Numbered from the stretch's first letter, positions 7,935 to 16,826 are shown. The stretch: 64,000 nt of DNA from Candidatus Manganitrophaceae bacterium (GCA_012960925.1 DUAG01000019.1:62001-126000), one strand, 5' to 3'. Translations and numbers: made by a program. Notes: generated by a model not told the origin, from the letters alone.

Positions 7935-9280
7935 ATGAACGGACTTCCTTTTCGGAAAGTGTTCTTCTCGATCTCTCTTGTGGTTCAGATTATTTTATTA
8001 TCGAAGGCTGTCCTTGCCCTGGACAAGACCGATGGCGTTGACGATTCCGGAAAAATCCTGGTTGAGAAGATAGGCTGCCTGAATTGTCATGCCATTGACG
8101 GAAAAGGGGGAACAGTTGCCCCGGATCTCAGCCATGCCCATGAGCGTCTCCATGAGGAATGGCTGATTCGGTTTCTCAAAAACCTTACGCCATTCGCCCC
8201 TTGGGCTATATCCCTTACAGTGGCGTACAGATGCCGGATCTGCGTCTTACGGAGCAAGAAGCAACAAAAATTTCCCACTATCTCTCGACACTGAAGAGAG
8301 TAGAAATTGAAAGACGGTCGACTCTGAAAAAGCGCCTCAATAACCCTGAAGACTGGGAAGGGGATATCGAAAAAGGGAAGAGGTCATTTGTCCGGCTTCC
8401 CTGTTTAAACTGTCATACCATCACAGGAGGCAAAAGAAGGCTGATTGGACCGGATCTTTCTGATATCGGAACCCGTCTCCAAGCTGAATTTCTCTATCTT
8501 TGGATCGAGAATCCACAGGCCTTTGAGCCGCTGACAATCATGCCAAACTTTGGGCTTAAAGACAAGCAACTCTTCCTTATCACGCGCTACCTGATGTCTC
8601 TGAAAAGAAAACTTCCCCCGGTGCCGGACGAGACGCCGACGGGACGACTCCCCTTTGGCCCGATGCGTGTTGCCAAGGCAGAGAGGCTTTTTCGGGATCT
8701 CTGCATCCGCTGTCATACCCTGGATGGTCGGGGAGGAAAGACCGGGCCGGATCTGAGCTATGAAGGGGATAAGGTCAAGCGGCGGTGGCTCTTTCAATTT
8801 CTCAAGAATCCTTACCGCATCCGTCCCCTGGGTTATGCACAAAATCCTATCGCGCGCATGCCGAAGCTCAGATTAAACGACGACGAGCTGATGAACATGA
8901 CCGAATTCATCTCCACGCTCCGAAAGGGGAGGAATCTGAACCTCCCTTTGGGAAAGGGCCGGATGATGTCTGAAAGGATGTCGGAAGCGAAGAAACCCGG
9001 GATGAGCCGGACAGGGATGATTAACATAGGGAAAATGGTGATCAATATGAAAGGCTGTACCGGTTGTCATCGTATCGGAAAACTTTCACTGCAGCGGGTG
9101 ACGATTAGTCCGGATCTAACCACGGTCGGGGACCGGCTCAAAGAAGGGTGGATGTATTCCTGGATCAAAGATCCGCAGAAGTACCGTCCGGACACCCTTA
9201 TGCCGAATCTGGGACTCAGTGATATGCAGGCACGGTCTGTCGCGGCCTATTTATCTGAACGGAAACAGGCCCGTAAGTAA
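7935..9280 (+). CDS. Periplasmic tetraheme c-type cytochrome, four tandem monoheme domains (one-base frameshift)
   Basis: Start ATG 7935 has GGGAGGG at 7921 and a signal peptide (VVQIILLSKAVLA). Four CxxCH heme sites follow: CLNCH (residues 48-52), CLNCH, CIRCH and CTGCH. Each is followed by a similar block of the type GPDLS...R...EWL..FLKNP...MP.L.L...E......YL, so the protein is a fourfold repeat of a class I domain; the MP dipeptides probably supply axial Met ligands. The frame breaks at 8181-8184 after LIRFLKN, where one missing C separates heme domain 1; adding it gives FLKNPYAIRPLGY as in the third repeat (FLKNPYRIRPLGY). The fused porin-cytochrome follows, so this is a candidate electron carrier between outer membrane and periplasm. 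Corrected length is about 448 residues. Confidence 0.78.
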
Positions 9281-9412
9281 TCGCTCAGCCCGCCCCTCTT
9301 GTGCCCTATGGCTGCGTTGCTGCGGTGCTCGATCCTCGCGTATAGACATACGCTGTGGTTCTGCGCTCCTCGCACCTTGCCATAGAATAAAATAGGGGCA
9401 CTCTGCGATTAC
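9277..9412. repeat. Terminal-inverted-repeat element, copy 1 (136 bp)
   Basis: Bounded by GTAATCGCTCAG and CTGCGATTAC (inverted). Inside are stems CTATGGC/GCCATAG (9306-9312 with 9379-9385), GGTGC/GCACC (9324-9328 with 9372-9376) and CGTAT/ATACG. It starts within the stop codon of the tetraheme gene. The same core (ATCCTCGCGTAT...GGTTCTGCG) occurs at 32659-32819 and, inverted, at 63129-63287. It encodes no protein, so it is a MITE-like or REP-like intergenic element. Confidence 0.8.
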
Positions 9413-9440
9413 GATCTTAATATGAAAGAGGGAGGCCTTC

Positions 9441-10598
9441 ATGAACCGTAAATCGATGCTGCTATTTTTGATCCTATTGTTCCTGGATGTTTTCGTCCTC
9501 TCCGTCCGACCGAGTCAAGCTATTCCTTCATTTGCGCGGAAATATAACTACATCTGCACTGTTTGCCATACCATGCCGCCGAAGCTGAATAAGTTCGGCC
9601 TTACCTTTATGGCCAACGGCTATCAACTTGATGTTCAGACCGAGGCTGCAGACAAGCTCCAAAAGACAGAGGCCTTATCCCTTCTGAAGGATGTTCCCTT
9701 GTCCCTTCGTATTATTGCCGATGCGCATTACTCTTTCGCAGAAGGTCAGCCGCAGACCGACCTCCATTTTCCAGAGGGAGTGATCCTGTATTCAGCCGGG
9801 AGCCTTACCGACCAACTTTCTTTTTGGGTTAGCGGGGAGCCTTTCCTTGACGAGGAACTTGATGAAATATTCATCAAGTTCCTCGTCGATTATGAGTCCC
9901 CCTACTTGACGGTAAAGCTGATCAAGGCGGGTCAGTTCGGTATGCGGGATTATTTTAATTTTGCGAGTGGCCGGAATCTTACCATTGATGATTATGCGAT
10001 TCACCAGGCGCGGGTAAGGAACAAGAGCGGGGATGGGAATTTCTTTTCTCTTGGAGCGCCTCAGAGAACGATTGAACTGCGTGGGATGTTTTCAGGGATG
10101 ACGATGTGGACGATTGCCCTCTCCAATGGTCCCGGTAGAAAACCGGGGGAGTTTGATAACAATACTGAGAAGGACTATTATCTCCGTCTCCACAAGCTCT
10201 TTTTCGGCCAGTATGCTATCGGGGGCTTGGGGTACTGGGGGACAAATGAACTTTCACTCGGAAGAAAGAACCGGTTCCAGCGTTATATCGTTGATGTAGA
10301 TCTTGACCATGAACGCTTTGATCTGACCGCCTCAATCCTGTTCGGACGGGACAAAGGACTGGAAGGGATCTCCGGTATCTCATCCTCTTCTGTAGACCAC
10401 CTCGGTTATTTCATTGAGGCGAATTATCATCTTGCCCAACTCTGGCATGGCCTCACCCGCTATGACGTTGTCGATTCAGACGACCTCGCCCAAGATACTT
10501 TCCCGGATCTTTTTGCTCAGACGATCACCTTGCAACTCAATTACTTTCATCGTCTGAATTTACGGTTCATCTCCGAGGTGGGCATCGATCTTTCCTGA
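9441..10598 (+). CDS. Cyc2-like fused monoheme cytochrome-porin (outer membrane)
   Basis: 385 residues. A signal peptide ends at about SQA (25-27). Immediately after comes the Cyc2-type heme motif AIPSFARKYNYICTVCHTMP, with CTVCH at 39-43, then PKLNKFGLTFMANGYQL. The rest is a chain of amphipathic beta strands with alternating hydrophobic/aromatic residues (LSLRIIADAHYSF, FDLTASILFGR, GYFIEANYHLAQLWHGL), as in a 16-strand barrel. In characterised Cyc2 proteins the heme plug moves electrons across the outer membrane, for example from Fe(II). Substrate here is unknown. It follows the tetraheme cytochrome across repeat copy 1. The 3' end overlaps the convergent GGDEF gene by 39 bases and the last strand may be missing. 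An 18-bp perfect inverted repeat lies in the coding sequence at 9849-9887. Confidence 0.75.
   Translation: MNRKSMLLFLILLFLDVFVLSVRPSQAIPSFARKYNYICTVCHTMPPKLNKFGLTFMANGYQLDVQTEAADKLQKTEALSLLKDVPLSLRIIADAHYSFAEGQPQTDLHFPEGVILYSAGSLTDQLSFWVSGEPFLDEELDEIFIKFLVDYESPYLTVKLIKAGQFGMRDYFNFASGRNLTIDDYAIHQARVRNKSGDGNFFSLGAPQRTIELRGMFSGMTMWTIALSNGPGRKPGEFDNNTEKDYYLRLHKLFFGQYAIGGLGYWGTNELSLGRKNRFQRYIVDVDLDHERFDLTASILFGRDKGLEGISGISSSSVDHLGYFIEANYHLAQLWHGLTRYDVVDSDDLAQDTFPDLFAQTITLQLNYFHRLNLRFISEVGIDLS
9849..9887. repeat. Perfect 18-bp inverted repeat inside the fused cytochrome gene
   Basis: Arms GACGAGGAACTTGATGAA (9849-9866) and its exact reverse complement (9870-9887) are separated by ATA. It encodes DEELDEIFIKFLV. 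A hairpin this strong in coding sequence is unusual. Confidence 0.85.
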
Positions 10599-11959
10599 TT
10601 CTTCTGCAAGGCTGCTGAAGCTGACGACCTGATTACGACCGGATTTCTTGGCTTGGTAGAGTGCTTTGTCCGCGCGCTCGACAAAGGTTTCTAAATCGAG
10701 AAGCGGTTCTTCATCCCACAGCGAGGTGCTTACCCCGAAGCTACAGGTCATGGAAACCCCTTTTGAAGAAAATTCTGTTGTTGCGACGGATTTACGTAGC
10801 CGTTCAGCCAACGCGGTTGCGATGCCATCATCTGTTTCAGGCATCACGATGAGGAACTCTTCACCCCCGAAACGGGCGAAGGTATCGTAGGGACGAATGA
10901 TCGATTCGAACAGTCTTGACAGACCGTTTAGAACCTGATCGCCGATCATGTGTCCGAATTTGTCGTTGATGGTCTTGAAATGGTCGATGTCCAGCATGAT
11001 GAGTGATAAAGGATGTTGTAGTCGGGAGGTCCGGTCCATCTCGGTCCTCAAGGCCCTGTCGAGGTAGCGGCGGTTGTAGAGTCCGGTCAGAGAATCATGG
11101 GTTGAGAGATCCCTGATCTCTTGAAATGCTTGTTGGTTTTGAATGCTGATGACCGCCTGTGTTCCCAGCGTCAGCAGGGCCTCCATGATTGACGGTTCAA
11201 AACTCCGAGGCCTGAAATCGTCGGCGTAAAGAATACCGATCGGTCCTGCGTTAGAAAGAAGAGGTATTGCAATCAGGGATTGAACCCCTTCTTTCACAAG
11301 GATAGGGTCATCACAGAAAGGACAATCGGGAATATTCGGGACAAGCAATGGTTCCATCCGTGAAAAAATATGTTCTGTCAATCCCCTGGGTCGAATAGGA
11401 TAGGCCTTATTTTTATAGAATTCGGGGGAAAACCTTTAGCGTATACCAGGCTAAGTTCTCCTAATTTATTAAACATAACAATGGAACCGGCCGGCATCTC
11501 GGACATATGCATCATGCCCGTGACAATGCTCTCGAGAATATGGTTCGCGGTAACAGAACGGAGATTCAGGAGGTTTATCTTCTGCAGGACCCGGTGTTCT
11601 TGGAGTCGTCGATTTAAAAACTCTTCCTTTTTCTCAAGTTCTTGAATGGTATCCCAAAGAAGTTGCGTCGATTTCCCTGAGACCACAACGAAACGCCGGC
11701 TTGGAAAATCTAAGAGTTTTTTCTCAAAGTGAGGATCCCCGGTCAGATCGAAGACCAGATCGGCATCTAGGTTTTGTAACACCTGAAGCGGATCCTTGGT
11801 GGAAATGGGCAAGCCTTTTCTTTTCGCGAGGGGGACGGCCAAGGCGTTTGGGTCTCGATCGACTATTCCGACAACAACAATAACCCATGTGGACCGTAGT
11901 AAACGTTTTGAGACAATCGAGCCGCTTTTATCCGCGCCGATGATTACAACTTTTGACAT
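10560..11959 (-). CDS. GGDEF diguanylate cyclase with Rossmann-like and GAF domains (one-base frameshift)
   Basis: Corrected length is about 466 residues. The N-terminus MSKVVIIGADKSGSIVSKRL looks like a Rossmann nucleotide-binding fold. After a coiled coil (QELEKKEEFLNRRLQEHRVL) comes a GAF domain (VQSLIAIPLLSNAGPIGILY), then a GGDEF domain with LDIDHFKTINDKFGH and the active loop RFGGEEF. An RPYD motif five residues ahead of GGEEF fits the product-inhibition I-site (RxxD), so it should make cyclic di-GMP under feedback control. The frame breaks at a C5 run near 11430 (SIKIRPILFDPGD then stop); one added C gives EFYKNKAYPIRPRGLTEHIF. Start ATG 11959 has GGAG 14 bases upstream. The last residues (GKIDAHLGDEP) are antisense to the porin gene and may not be original. 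Confidence 0.75.
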
Positions 11960-12140
11960 CCTAGAACCCTACTCCATTTTTGATTAAAGTGTCAATAATC
12001 CACAGGGCCAGATCCAGAGGAGAAAATCGAGGGTGACACGGGCACGTCAAAAGAGATACTATCCGACTATATTTTGAGGCCAGGCTCGGATTTTTGGGCA
12101 TGCGACTATGCAATGATAAAACTGGGCAGAGGTGAATAAG

Positions 12141-12830
12141 ATGCTTAAAGCCATTATTTTTGATTGTGACGGGATCATTGCCGACAGTGAACCGCACCAT
12201 TTAAGGGCATTTCAGACCACCCTGGAAGAGGAGGGGATTTCTCTGACTCGGGAAGAATATTATCATGAATACTTGGCCATGGATGACAAAGGTTTTTTTA
12301 CAACGATTCTTTCCGTCTACAAGCGAACTGTCGATAATAAGATCCTTAAAAAACTGATCATCCGGAAGATGGCCCTTTACCGGATCTTGTCGGGGAAGGA
12401 TCTTTACCTCTATCCGGGAGTGGTTGAATTTGTGAGAAAGGCAGAAGGGCGCTACCGTTTGGCGATTGCCTCCGGTGCCTTTCGCGGGGAAATCAAGGCG
12501 ATTCTTGACAAGGGGGGGATGCGTGCGGCTTTCCCGGTGATTGTCAGCGCCCAGGACGTTAGAAATGGAAAGCCTCATCCTGAGGCATTTTTGACCGCAT
12601 TGGCGAAACTCAATGCGCTTCCCCGGCAGAAGCAGTCGATCCCTCCGGAAGCCTGTGTTGTTATTGAAGATTCCCTGCACGGTCTCGAAGGGGTTCGTCT
12701 TGCAGGAATGCGCTCTCTTGCCGTCACAAATACATATCCTAAAGAAGTCCTTCGGGCCAAGGCCGATCGGGTGGTAAAGAGTTTGATGGATGTGGACCCG
12801 AAGGATCTAGAGGATCTTTGCAGGAAGTAG
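12141..12830 (+). CDS. HAD-superfamily phosphatase/phosphoglucomutase-like protein
   Basis: 229 residues, start ATG 12141 with GAGGTG ahead. HAD motif I is FDCDGIIADSE (nucleophile Asp plus acid/base Asp), motif II is LAIASGAF, the lysine is in NGKPHPEAF, and motif III is VVIEDSLHGLEG. The cap domain is of the beta-phosphoglucomutase/phosphoglycolate phosphatase type. The subfamily usually dephosphorylates small sugar phosphates or isomerises beta-glucose-1-phosphate; substrate cannot be chosen from sequence. It stands alone between the GGDEF gene and a cyclophilin gene that has its own strong ribosome binding site. Confidence 0.85.
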   Translation: MLKAIIFDCDGIIADSEPHHLRAFQTTLEEEGISLTREEYYHEYLAMDDKGFFTTILSVYKRTVDNKILKKLIIRKMALYRILSGKDLYLYPGVVEFVRKAEGRYRLAIASGAFRGEIKAILDKGGMRAAFPVIVSAQDVRNGKPHPEAFLTALAKLNALPRQKQSIPPEACVVIEDSLHGLEGVRLAGMRSLAVTNTYPKEVLRAKADRVVKSLMDVDPKDLEDLCRK

Positions 12831-12894
12831 TGGCCATATTCTTGCGAATCCGTTCCTATTGGTGTAGTATCCCTCGACTATCAATTAAGGAGGT

Positions 12895-13503
12895 ATGATG
12901 ATGCATCTGTCTTTTATGGTGATGTTTTTTGCGGTTATTTTGATGACGACTGTCCCCAATATGGATGCCTCCGGGGAAGAGCTTCCTCCTGGTCTTTATG
13001 CCGTGATGGAAACCAACCTGGGCGACATTACGATTGAGCTTTTTCCAAAGGAAGCCCCTAAAACAGTCGAGAATTTTATCGGACTCGCAGAGGGGACGAA
13101 GGAGTGGACCGATCCGAAAACCAGGAAAAAAGTGAAAAAGCCGCTTTACGATAACATCATCTTTCACCGGGTGATCCCTGGTTTTATGATACAGGGCGGT
13201 GATCCGATGGAAAACGGGATGGGCGGTCCCGGTTACCAGTTTGGGGATGAGTTTACCTCGAAATTAAAGTTTGACCGGCCGGGCCGTCTTGCCATGGCAA
13301 ATTCCGGCCCCAATACCAATGGCAGCCAGTTTTTCATTACAGAGGGAGCGACACCCCACCTGAATAACAAACACACCATCTTCGGCCAGGTTTTCAAAGG
13401 GCAAGATGTCGTTCGCAAGATTGCCAGGGCTCCAAAAGACCGCCGTGACAGACCCAATAACGATGTTACCCTCAAGAAGGTCCGGATCGTTCGATCAAAA
13501 TAG
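12895..13503 (+). CDS. Exported cyclophilin-type peptidyl-prolyl isomerase
   Basis: About 200 residues with an N-terminal signal peptide ([19 protein letters not shown]) and a complete cyclophilin domain. Visible blocks are [38 protein letters not shown] (catalytic Arg in FHR), [16 protein letters not shown] and [18 protein letters not shown]. It speeds cis-trans proline isomerisation during folding of exported proteins. Three ATG codons in a row (12895, 12898, 12901) follow AAGGAGG; the third has the best spacing. A Lys/Thr-rich insertion ([15 protein letters not shown]) sits before the active site, as in many bacterial periplasmic members. Confidence 0.92.
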   Translation: MMMHLSFMVMFFAVILMTTVPNMDASGEELPPGLYAVMETNLGDITIELFPKEAPKTVENFIGLAEGTKEWTDPKTRKKVKKPLYDNIIFHRVIPGFMIQGGDPMENGMGGPGYQFGDEFTSKLKFDRPGRLAMANSGPNTNGSQFFITEGATPHLNNKHTIFGQVFKGQDVVRKIARAPKDRRDRPNNDVTLKKVRIVRSK

Positions 13504-13559
13504 GGGATGCTGAATAATGACCCCCTTTCAACGATGACCCCAGAAAGAGCGGTGTTCAG

Positions 13560-13946
13560 ATGGAGAAATGGCTGGTACTTGCTGGTGTCTTTACGGCATT
13601 GTCACTGACGTCCTGTAGTAGTGATTCAAGCCGCTCGCCTTCGACGATGCAGGTAAGGAAGGCCCCCGCTGAGTTTGCAAAGGGAGAGACCTTTTTTAAT
13701 GAGTCTTGTGCTGGATGCCATGGAAAAGGTGCCATCGGGACAGATCGGGGGCCGACCTTCCTTTCCAAGATTTACGCACCGAACCACCATGGAGACGCCG
13801 CCTTCCTCCTGGCGCCGCAGAGGGGCGTCCGGGCCCACCATTGGAAATTCGGGAACATGCCCAAGATCAGCGGCCTTGAAACCGAAGAGATCAAAGCGAT
13901 CATTCCTTATATTCGTTGGTTGCAAAAGGAAGCGGGAATTTTTTGA
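13560..13946 (+). CDS. Monoheme c-type cytochrome lipoprotein
   Basis: 128 residues. A lipobox LTSC (Cys19) after a short hydrophobic signal indicates a lipid anchor in the periplasm. A single class I heme site CAGCH (Cys50 to His54) follows KGETFFNES, and the Met ligand is probably in GNMPKI (Met100). The C-terminus is the usual helix ending IPYIRWLQKEAGIF. Such proteins shuttle electrons to or from membrane complexes. It is separated from the Cyc2-like gene by about 3 kb, so a link to that system is only suggested by distance. No obvious partner gene adjoins. Confidence 0.85.
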   Translation: MEKWLVLAGVFTALSLTSCSSDSSRSPSTMQVRKAPAEFAKGETFFNESCAGCHGKGAIGTDRGPTFLSKIYAPNHHGDAAFLLAPQRGVRAHHWKFGNMPKISGLETEEIKAIIPYIRWLQKEAGIF

Positions 13947-13964
13947 GAGGGCTGTGCTCTGTCG

Positions 13965-14567
13965 TTACAAATCTGGAATGAATTTTGTTAGTTCCTTCCA
14001 GGTGTTCTCAACACCCATGTGATGTATTCCGTGCCACCCGCAGGCGATGGCACCCGCGATGTTTGTCTCAAGATCATCAATAAAAAGAGTTGTTTCTGGT
14101 CTTAAATTAAAGCGTTTTTCCGCCTCTCGGAATATCTTCTCCTCCGGTTTTACCGCGCCCACTTCAAAAGAGGCGAGCGCCCCATCACTGATTTTGTCAA
14201 GCCGACATTCCGTCAGGAGATAATCCCAGTGGAGGGCGCTGGTATTGCTGAGCAGATAGACGCCGAACCTGTTCCTGAGCGCCAAGGCAAGCGCCTGCAT
14301 CTTGCAAATCGGTTTGAATATATAAACCCATTTTTCGGTGAGCCGGTCACGGTCGAGAGGAGACTTGAGCAGGTCGTTGATGTTGTCAATAAACGACTCA
14401 CCAGAGAGATGGCCATACTCATACGAAAGAAGGTCTGTTTTTTCCACGAAGTCTTTTATTCCCTTTACCTCGGCCCCATTGTCTCGTAAGAAGGCAAAGA
14501 GATCCTGATAGGAGAAGTCGACGAGGACCCTTCCAACGTCAAAGACAATGTCGGTTATTCTTGTCAT
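13965..14567 (-). CDS. HAD-family hydrolase, YihX/haloacid dehalogenase-like
   Basis: 200 residues from ATG 14567, preferred because AGGAG lies 10 bases upstream. Motif I is FDVGRVLVDF (the second Asp of the usual DxD is replaced by Gly-Arg, as in the DxGxVL branch that includes YihX), motif II is VYLLSNTSALHWDYL, the lysine lies in GAVKPEEKIF, and motif III is TLFIDDLETNIAGA. Members dephosphorylate sugar phosphates such as glucose-1-phosphate. It runs opposite to the cytochrome gene with the two 3' ends facing each other, and directly follows the ferritin gene with a 30-base gap, so both may share one transcript. Confidence 0.82.
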   Translation of the reverse strand: MTRITDIVFDVGRVLVDFSYQDLFAFLRDNGAEVKGIKDFVEKTDLLSYEYGHLSGESFIDNINDLLKSPLDRDRLTEKWVYIFKPICKMQALALALRNRFGVYLLSNTSALHWDYLLTECRLDKISDGALASFEVGAVKPEEKIFREAEKRFNLRPETTLFIDDLETNIAGAIACGWHGIHHMGVENTWKELTKFIPDL

Positions 14568-14597
14568 GGCGCACAGGTCTCCTGCCGCTCTCAAGGA

Positions 14598-15095
14598 TTA
14601 TTCTGAGGTTGAAAGGCTGGCGATTTCTTTGTCGATCCAGAAAATACCTTGTTTGTCATCTCCTATCAGATCAATCTTTTCAAGGATCATTCGAAACAGA
14701 TGGTCTTCTTCATGCTGCTCTGCGACAAAGGTTTGCAAGAAGGTGAACGTCGAATAGTCTTTTTCCTGAAGGAAGAGGTCCACCATGCTTGTGATCTCCT
14801 TCGAGACGGTTACTTCTCGATCCAGAGCGATCTGAAAGGCGGCACGAACCCCTCCAAATTCTTCAGGTGGCGCTTCAACCTGCCCCACCTTGACCTTTCC
14901 ACCTGTCTGGATCAGGTAATCCATGAGCGTATGCATGTGCTCTTCTTCTGATTCGTGGTGATCCTTAAAGAACGAACCGATCCCCTTTAAGCCTTTTTTA
15001 AAGGCCCAACAGGACATGGACAAAAACATTCTGGAGGTATAGGCCTCTCCGGCAATCTGGGTGTTTAAACGGTCAACCTGGGTTTTATTCAACAT
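14598..15095 (-). CDS. ftnA: Bacterial ferritin (FtnA type)
   Basis: 165 residues forming a four-helix ferritin. Ferroxidase ligands are visible in QIAGEAYTSR (Glu17), HHESEEEHMH (Glu/His pair), ALDREVTVS (Glu) and AEQHEEDH (Gln and Glu). 24 copies assemble into a cytoplasmic iron store that oxidises Fe(II) to a ferric mineral. GGAGG precedes ATG 15095. For an organism with many hemes and a Cyc2-like protein, iron storage fits the setting, though ferritin is widespread. No Fur box was evident by eye in the 50-base gap to trmI. Confidence 0.93.
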   Translation of the reverse strand: MLNKTQVDRLNTQIAGEAYTSRMFLSMSCWAFKKGLKGIGSFFKDHHESEEEHMHTLMDYLIQTGGKVKVGQVEAPPEEFGGVRAAFQIALDREVTVSKEITSMVDLFLQEKDYSTFTFLQTFVAEQHEEDHLFRMILEKIDLIGDDKQGIFWIDKEIASLSTSE

Positions 15096-15145
15096 AGTAA
15101 ATCCTCCAGTGGGTTATATAATTTCAAATGGATATTCTCTTTTGA

Positions 15146-15931
15146 TTATCGTTTTATCCGCCTCGCGGTGGTGATGAAGCCGGAATGTCCGATCATCCGT
15201 AAGCTGGGCCGGACGCTTCGGCCATCAATATTCCATGGCCGGAGAAGGGTTTCGAAAGTTTCGATCGACTCAAAGGCCTTGGTCCCTCTTAAGGCCTCAA
15301 CGACGCGTTCTATTTGCGGGACGGTTGGAAGAAAACAAAGGAAGATTCCTCCCGAACGGAGGGCCGATACCGCATGGGGGACAACCTGGTAGGGCTCCGG
15401 CAGATCGAGAATAATGCGGTCTACCGATTCTTCAGAAATCCCTTCATAGATATTTTCTTCGCGGAGAAGCAAGCGTTCCTGCGTGAGGGTTTTTCCCAGG
15501 TAGGTTTCGATATTGCTCAAGGCCCGGCGGGCAAAGTCGTCTCGGATTTCATAACTGATGACCTTGCCCTTTTCTCCGACGGCCTGGAGAAGGAAGAGCG
15601 TCAGCGCTCCCGATCCGATGCCGGCTTCAATGATGGTGGCTCCGGGGTAGACATCTGCCCAGACGGGAATGAGGGCCAGATCTTTAGGATAAAGGATCTG
15701 TGCGCCTCGCGGCATGTGGAGGGTGTATTCGGCCAATGTCGGCTTGAGGGCCAGAAAACGGGTGCCTCCGGAAAAACGGACCTCAGTTCCGTCTTCCTGG
15801 CCGATGATGTCGTCGTGGAGAATTTTTTCGCCGCTGAAGCCGAAGGTTGCTCCGGCCTTCAGGTTGAGCGGATAGGTCCGCCCCTTGTAATTGATCAGAT
15901 GAATCCGTTCTCCGGACGCAAACAACCTCAT
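15146..15931 (-). CDS. trmI: tRNA (adenine-58-N1) methyltransferase
   Basis: 261 residues from ATG 15931. The N-terminal small beta domain (MRLFASGERIHLINYKGRTY) is followed by the SAM-binding fold with TIIEAGIGSGALTLFLLQAV and the catalytic-region DRIILDLPEPYQVV. This is the TrmI family, a homotetramer that methylates A58 in the T-loop of tRNA. The start overlaps the stop of the upstream ttuA gene by ATGA, so it is translationally coupled to the T54 thiolation genes. In Thermus, m1A58 and s2T54 are formed in the same T-loop and the first favours the second, so the gene order makes functional sense. Confidence 0.92.
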   Translation of the reverse strand: MRLFASGERIHLINYKGRTYPLNLKAGATFGFSGEKILHDDIIGQEDGTEVRFSGGTRFLALKPTLAEYTLHMPRGAQILYPKDLALIPVWADVYPGATIIEAGIGSGALTLFLLQAVGEKGKVISYEIRDDFARRALSNIETYLGKTLTQERLLLREENIYEGISEESVDRIILDLPEPYQVVPHAVSALRSGGIFLCFLPTVPQIERVVEALRGTKAFESIETFETLLRPWNIDGRSVRPSLRMIGHSGFITTARRIKR

Positions 15932-16821
15932 GTGGCCACGCGTTCCATCAGGCGGCAATAACTGCAGATTTTGCCCCGCGTGGGTTGTCCGCAGGCTTCA
16001 CAGCACTGGTTGTCCTCTTTCTGGGGAGTAAAGATCTCTTCCTTTTTTTGTAGATATCCGAGATAGAATTGATGCTTTGTCCCTGGAGAGGCCTCCTCTA
16101 ATTTATTAAGCACCTCTTTATAGAGAAACATTTTGGCCCCTTTCGACATCGGACATTCTTCAACAATGTAGTCAATCCGGCTGATCACCGTATAAGCCGC
16201 GACCTCCCGCTCTGTCAGCCGGTAGAGGGGTCTCACCTTTCTGGCCCACTTTCCGCCTTCCGCTGAAAGGGCTGGAGATTGCTTCTGAAGATAATTTCCC
16301 TGCCACTGGAGGACATTTCCCAGAAGCCGGGCCGCTTCATCATCGAGATTATGCCCGGTTGCGACCACTGGAAAACCCTTTTCTTTTGCAATGCGATTAA
16401 AGTGGTAGCGTTTCATCGTCCCGCAGGCGGAGCAGGCGGGACGGGCCGTCTCCTGTGCAATTTCGATCACGCCGAGGCCATAGGCCTCCTGATAGGCATG
16501 CGTGATCAACTCAAGATTTCGTGCGAGGGCAAAGGCCTCAACCTTGTTTTGTGATGCCTCGGAATAAGACCCGATTCCAAGATTCAGGTGGAGCCCGACG
16601 GTCTGATAGCCCAGTTTGATCAGAATATCCCAGAGGGCGAGTGAATCCTTCCCTCCAGATACCGCGACGAGGACCGGCTCCTTTTTTTGAAGCATATTGT
16701 ACTCAGAAAGCGCCCGTCTGACCTGATCATAGATGTAGAACTGAAAACAGAAACTGCAATACGCGGTATTGTGACGCGTCAACTTGATCACTGCCGGTTT
16801 TTTACATCGACGACATTTCAT
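15928..16821 (-). CDS. ttuA: TtuA-type tRNA thiolation enzyme (2-thiouridine at position 54)
   Basis: About 297 residues. An N-terminal zinc finger (MKCRRC and YCSFC) is followed by the PP-loop VAVSGGKDSLALWD that adenylates uridine. Then PACSACG and the later EECPMS supply the three cysteines that in TtuA hold a catalytic iron-sulfur cluster. The motif GHNLDDEA fits this N-type ATP pyrophosphatase family. A second zinc finger lies at the C-terminus (CCEACGQ and CSYC). Sulfur would come from the C-terminal thiocarboxylate of TtuB, encoded just upstream. ATG 16821 is preferred (GGGGG before it); a TTG start at 16830 is possible. The related family members CTU1/NCS6 and TtcA act on other positions; the TtuB/TrmI neighbours favour TtuA. 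Confidence 0.85.
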   Translation of the reverse strand: MKCRRCKKPAVIKLTRHNTAYCSFCFQFYIYDQVRRALSEYNMLQKKEPVLVAVSGGKDSLALWDILIKLGYQTVGLHLNLGIGSYSEASQNKVEAFALARNLELITHAYQEAYGLGVIEIAQETARPACSACGTMKRYHFNRIAKEKGFPVVATGHNLDDEAARLLGNVLQWQGNYLQKQSPALSAEGGKWARKVRPLYRLTEREVAAYTVISRIDYIVEECPMSKGAKMFLYKEVLNKLEEASPGTKHQFYLGYLQKKEEIFTPQKEDNQCCEACGQPTRGKICSYCRLMERVAT

Positions 16822-16826
16822 TCCAT

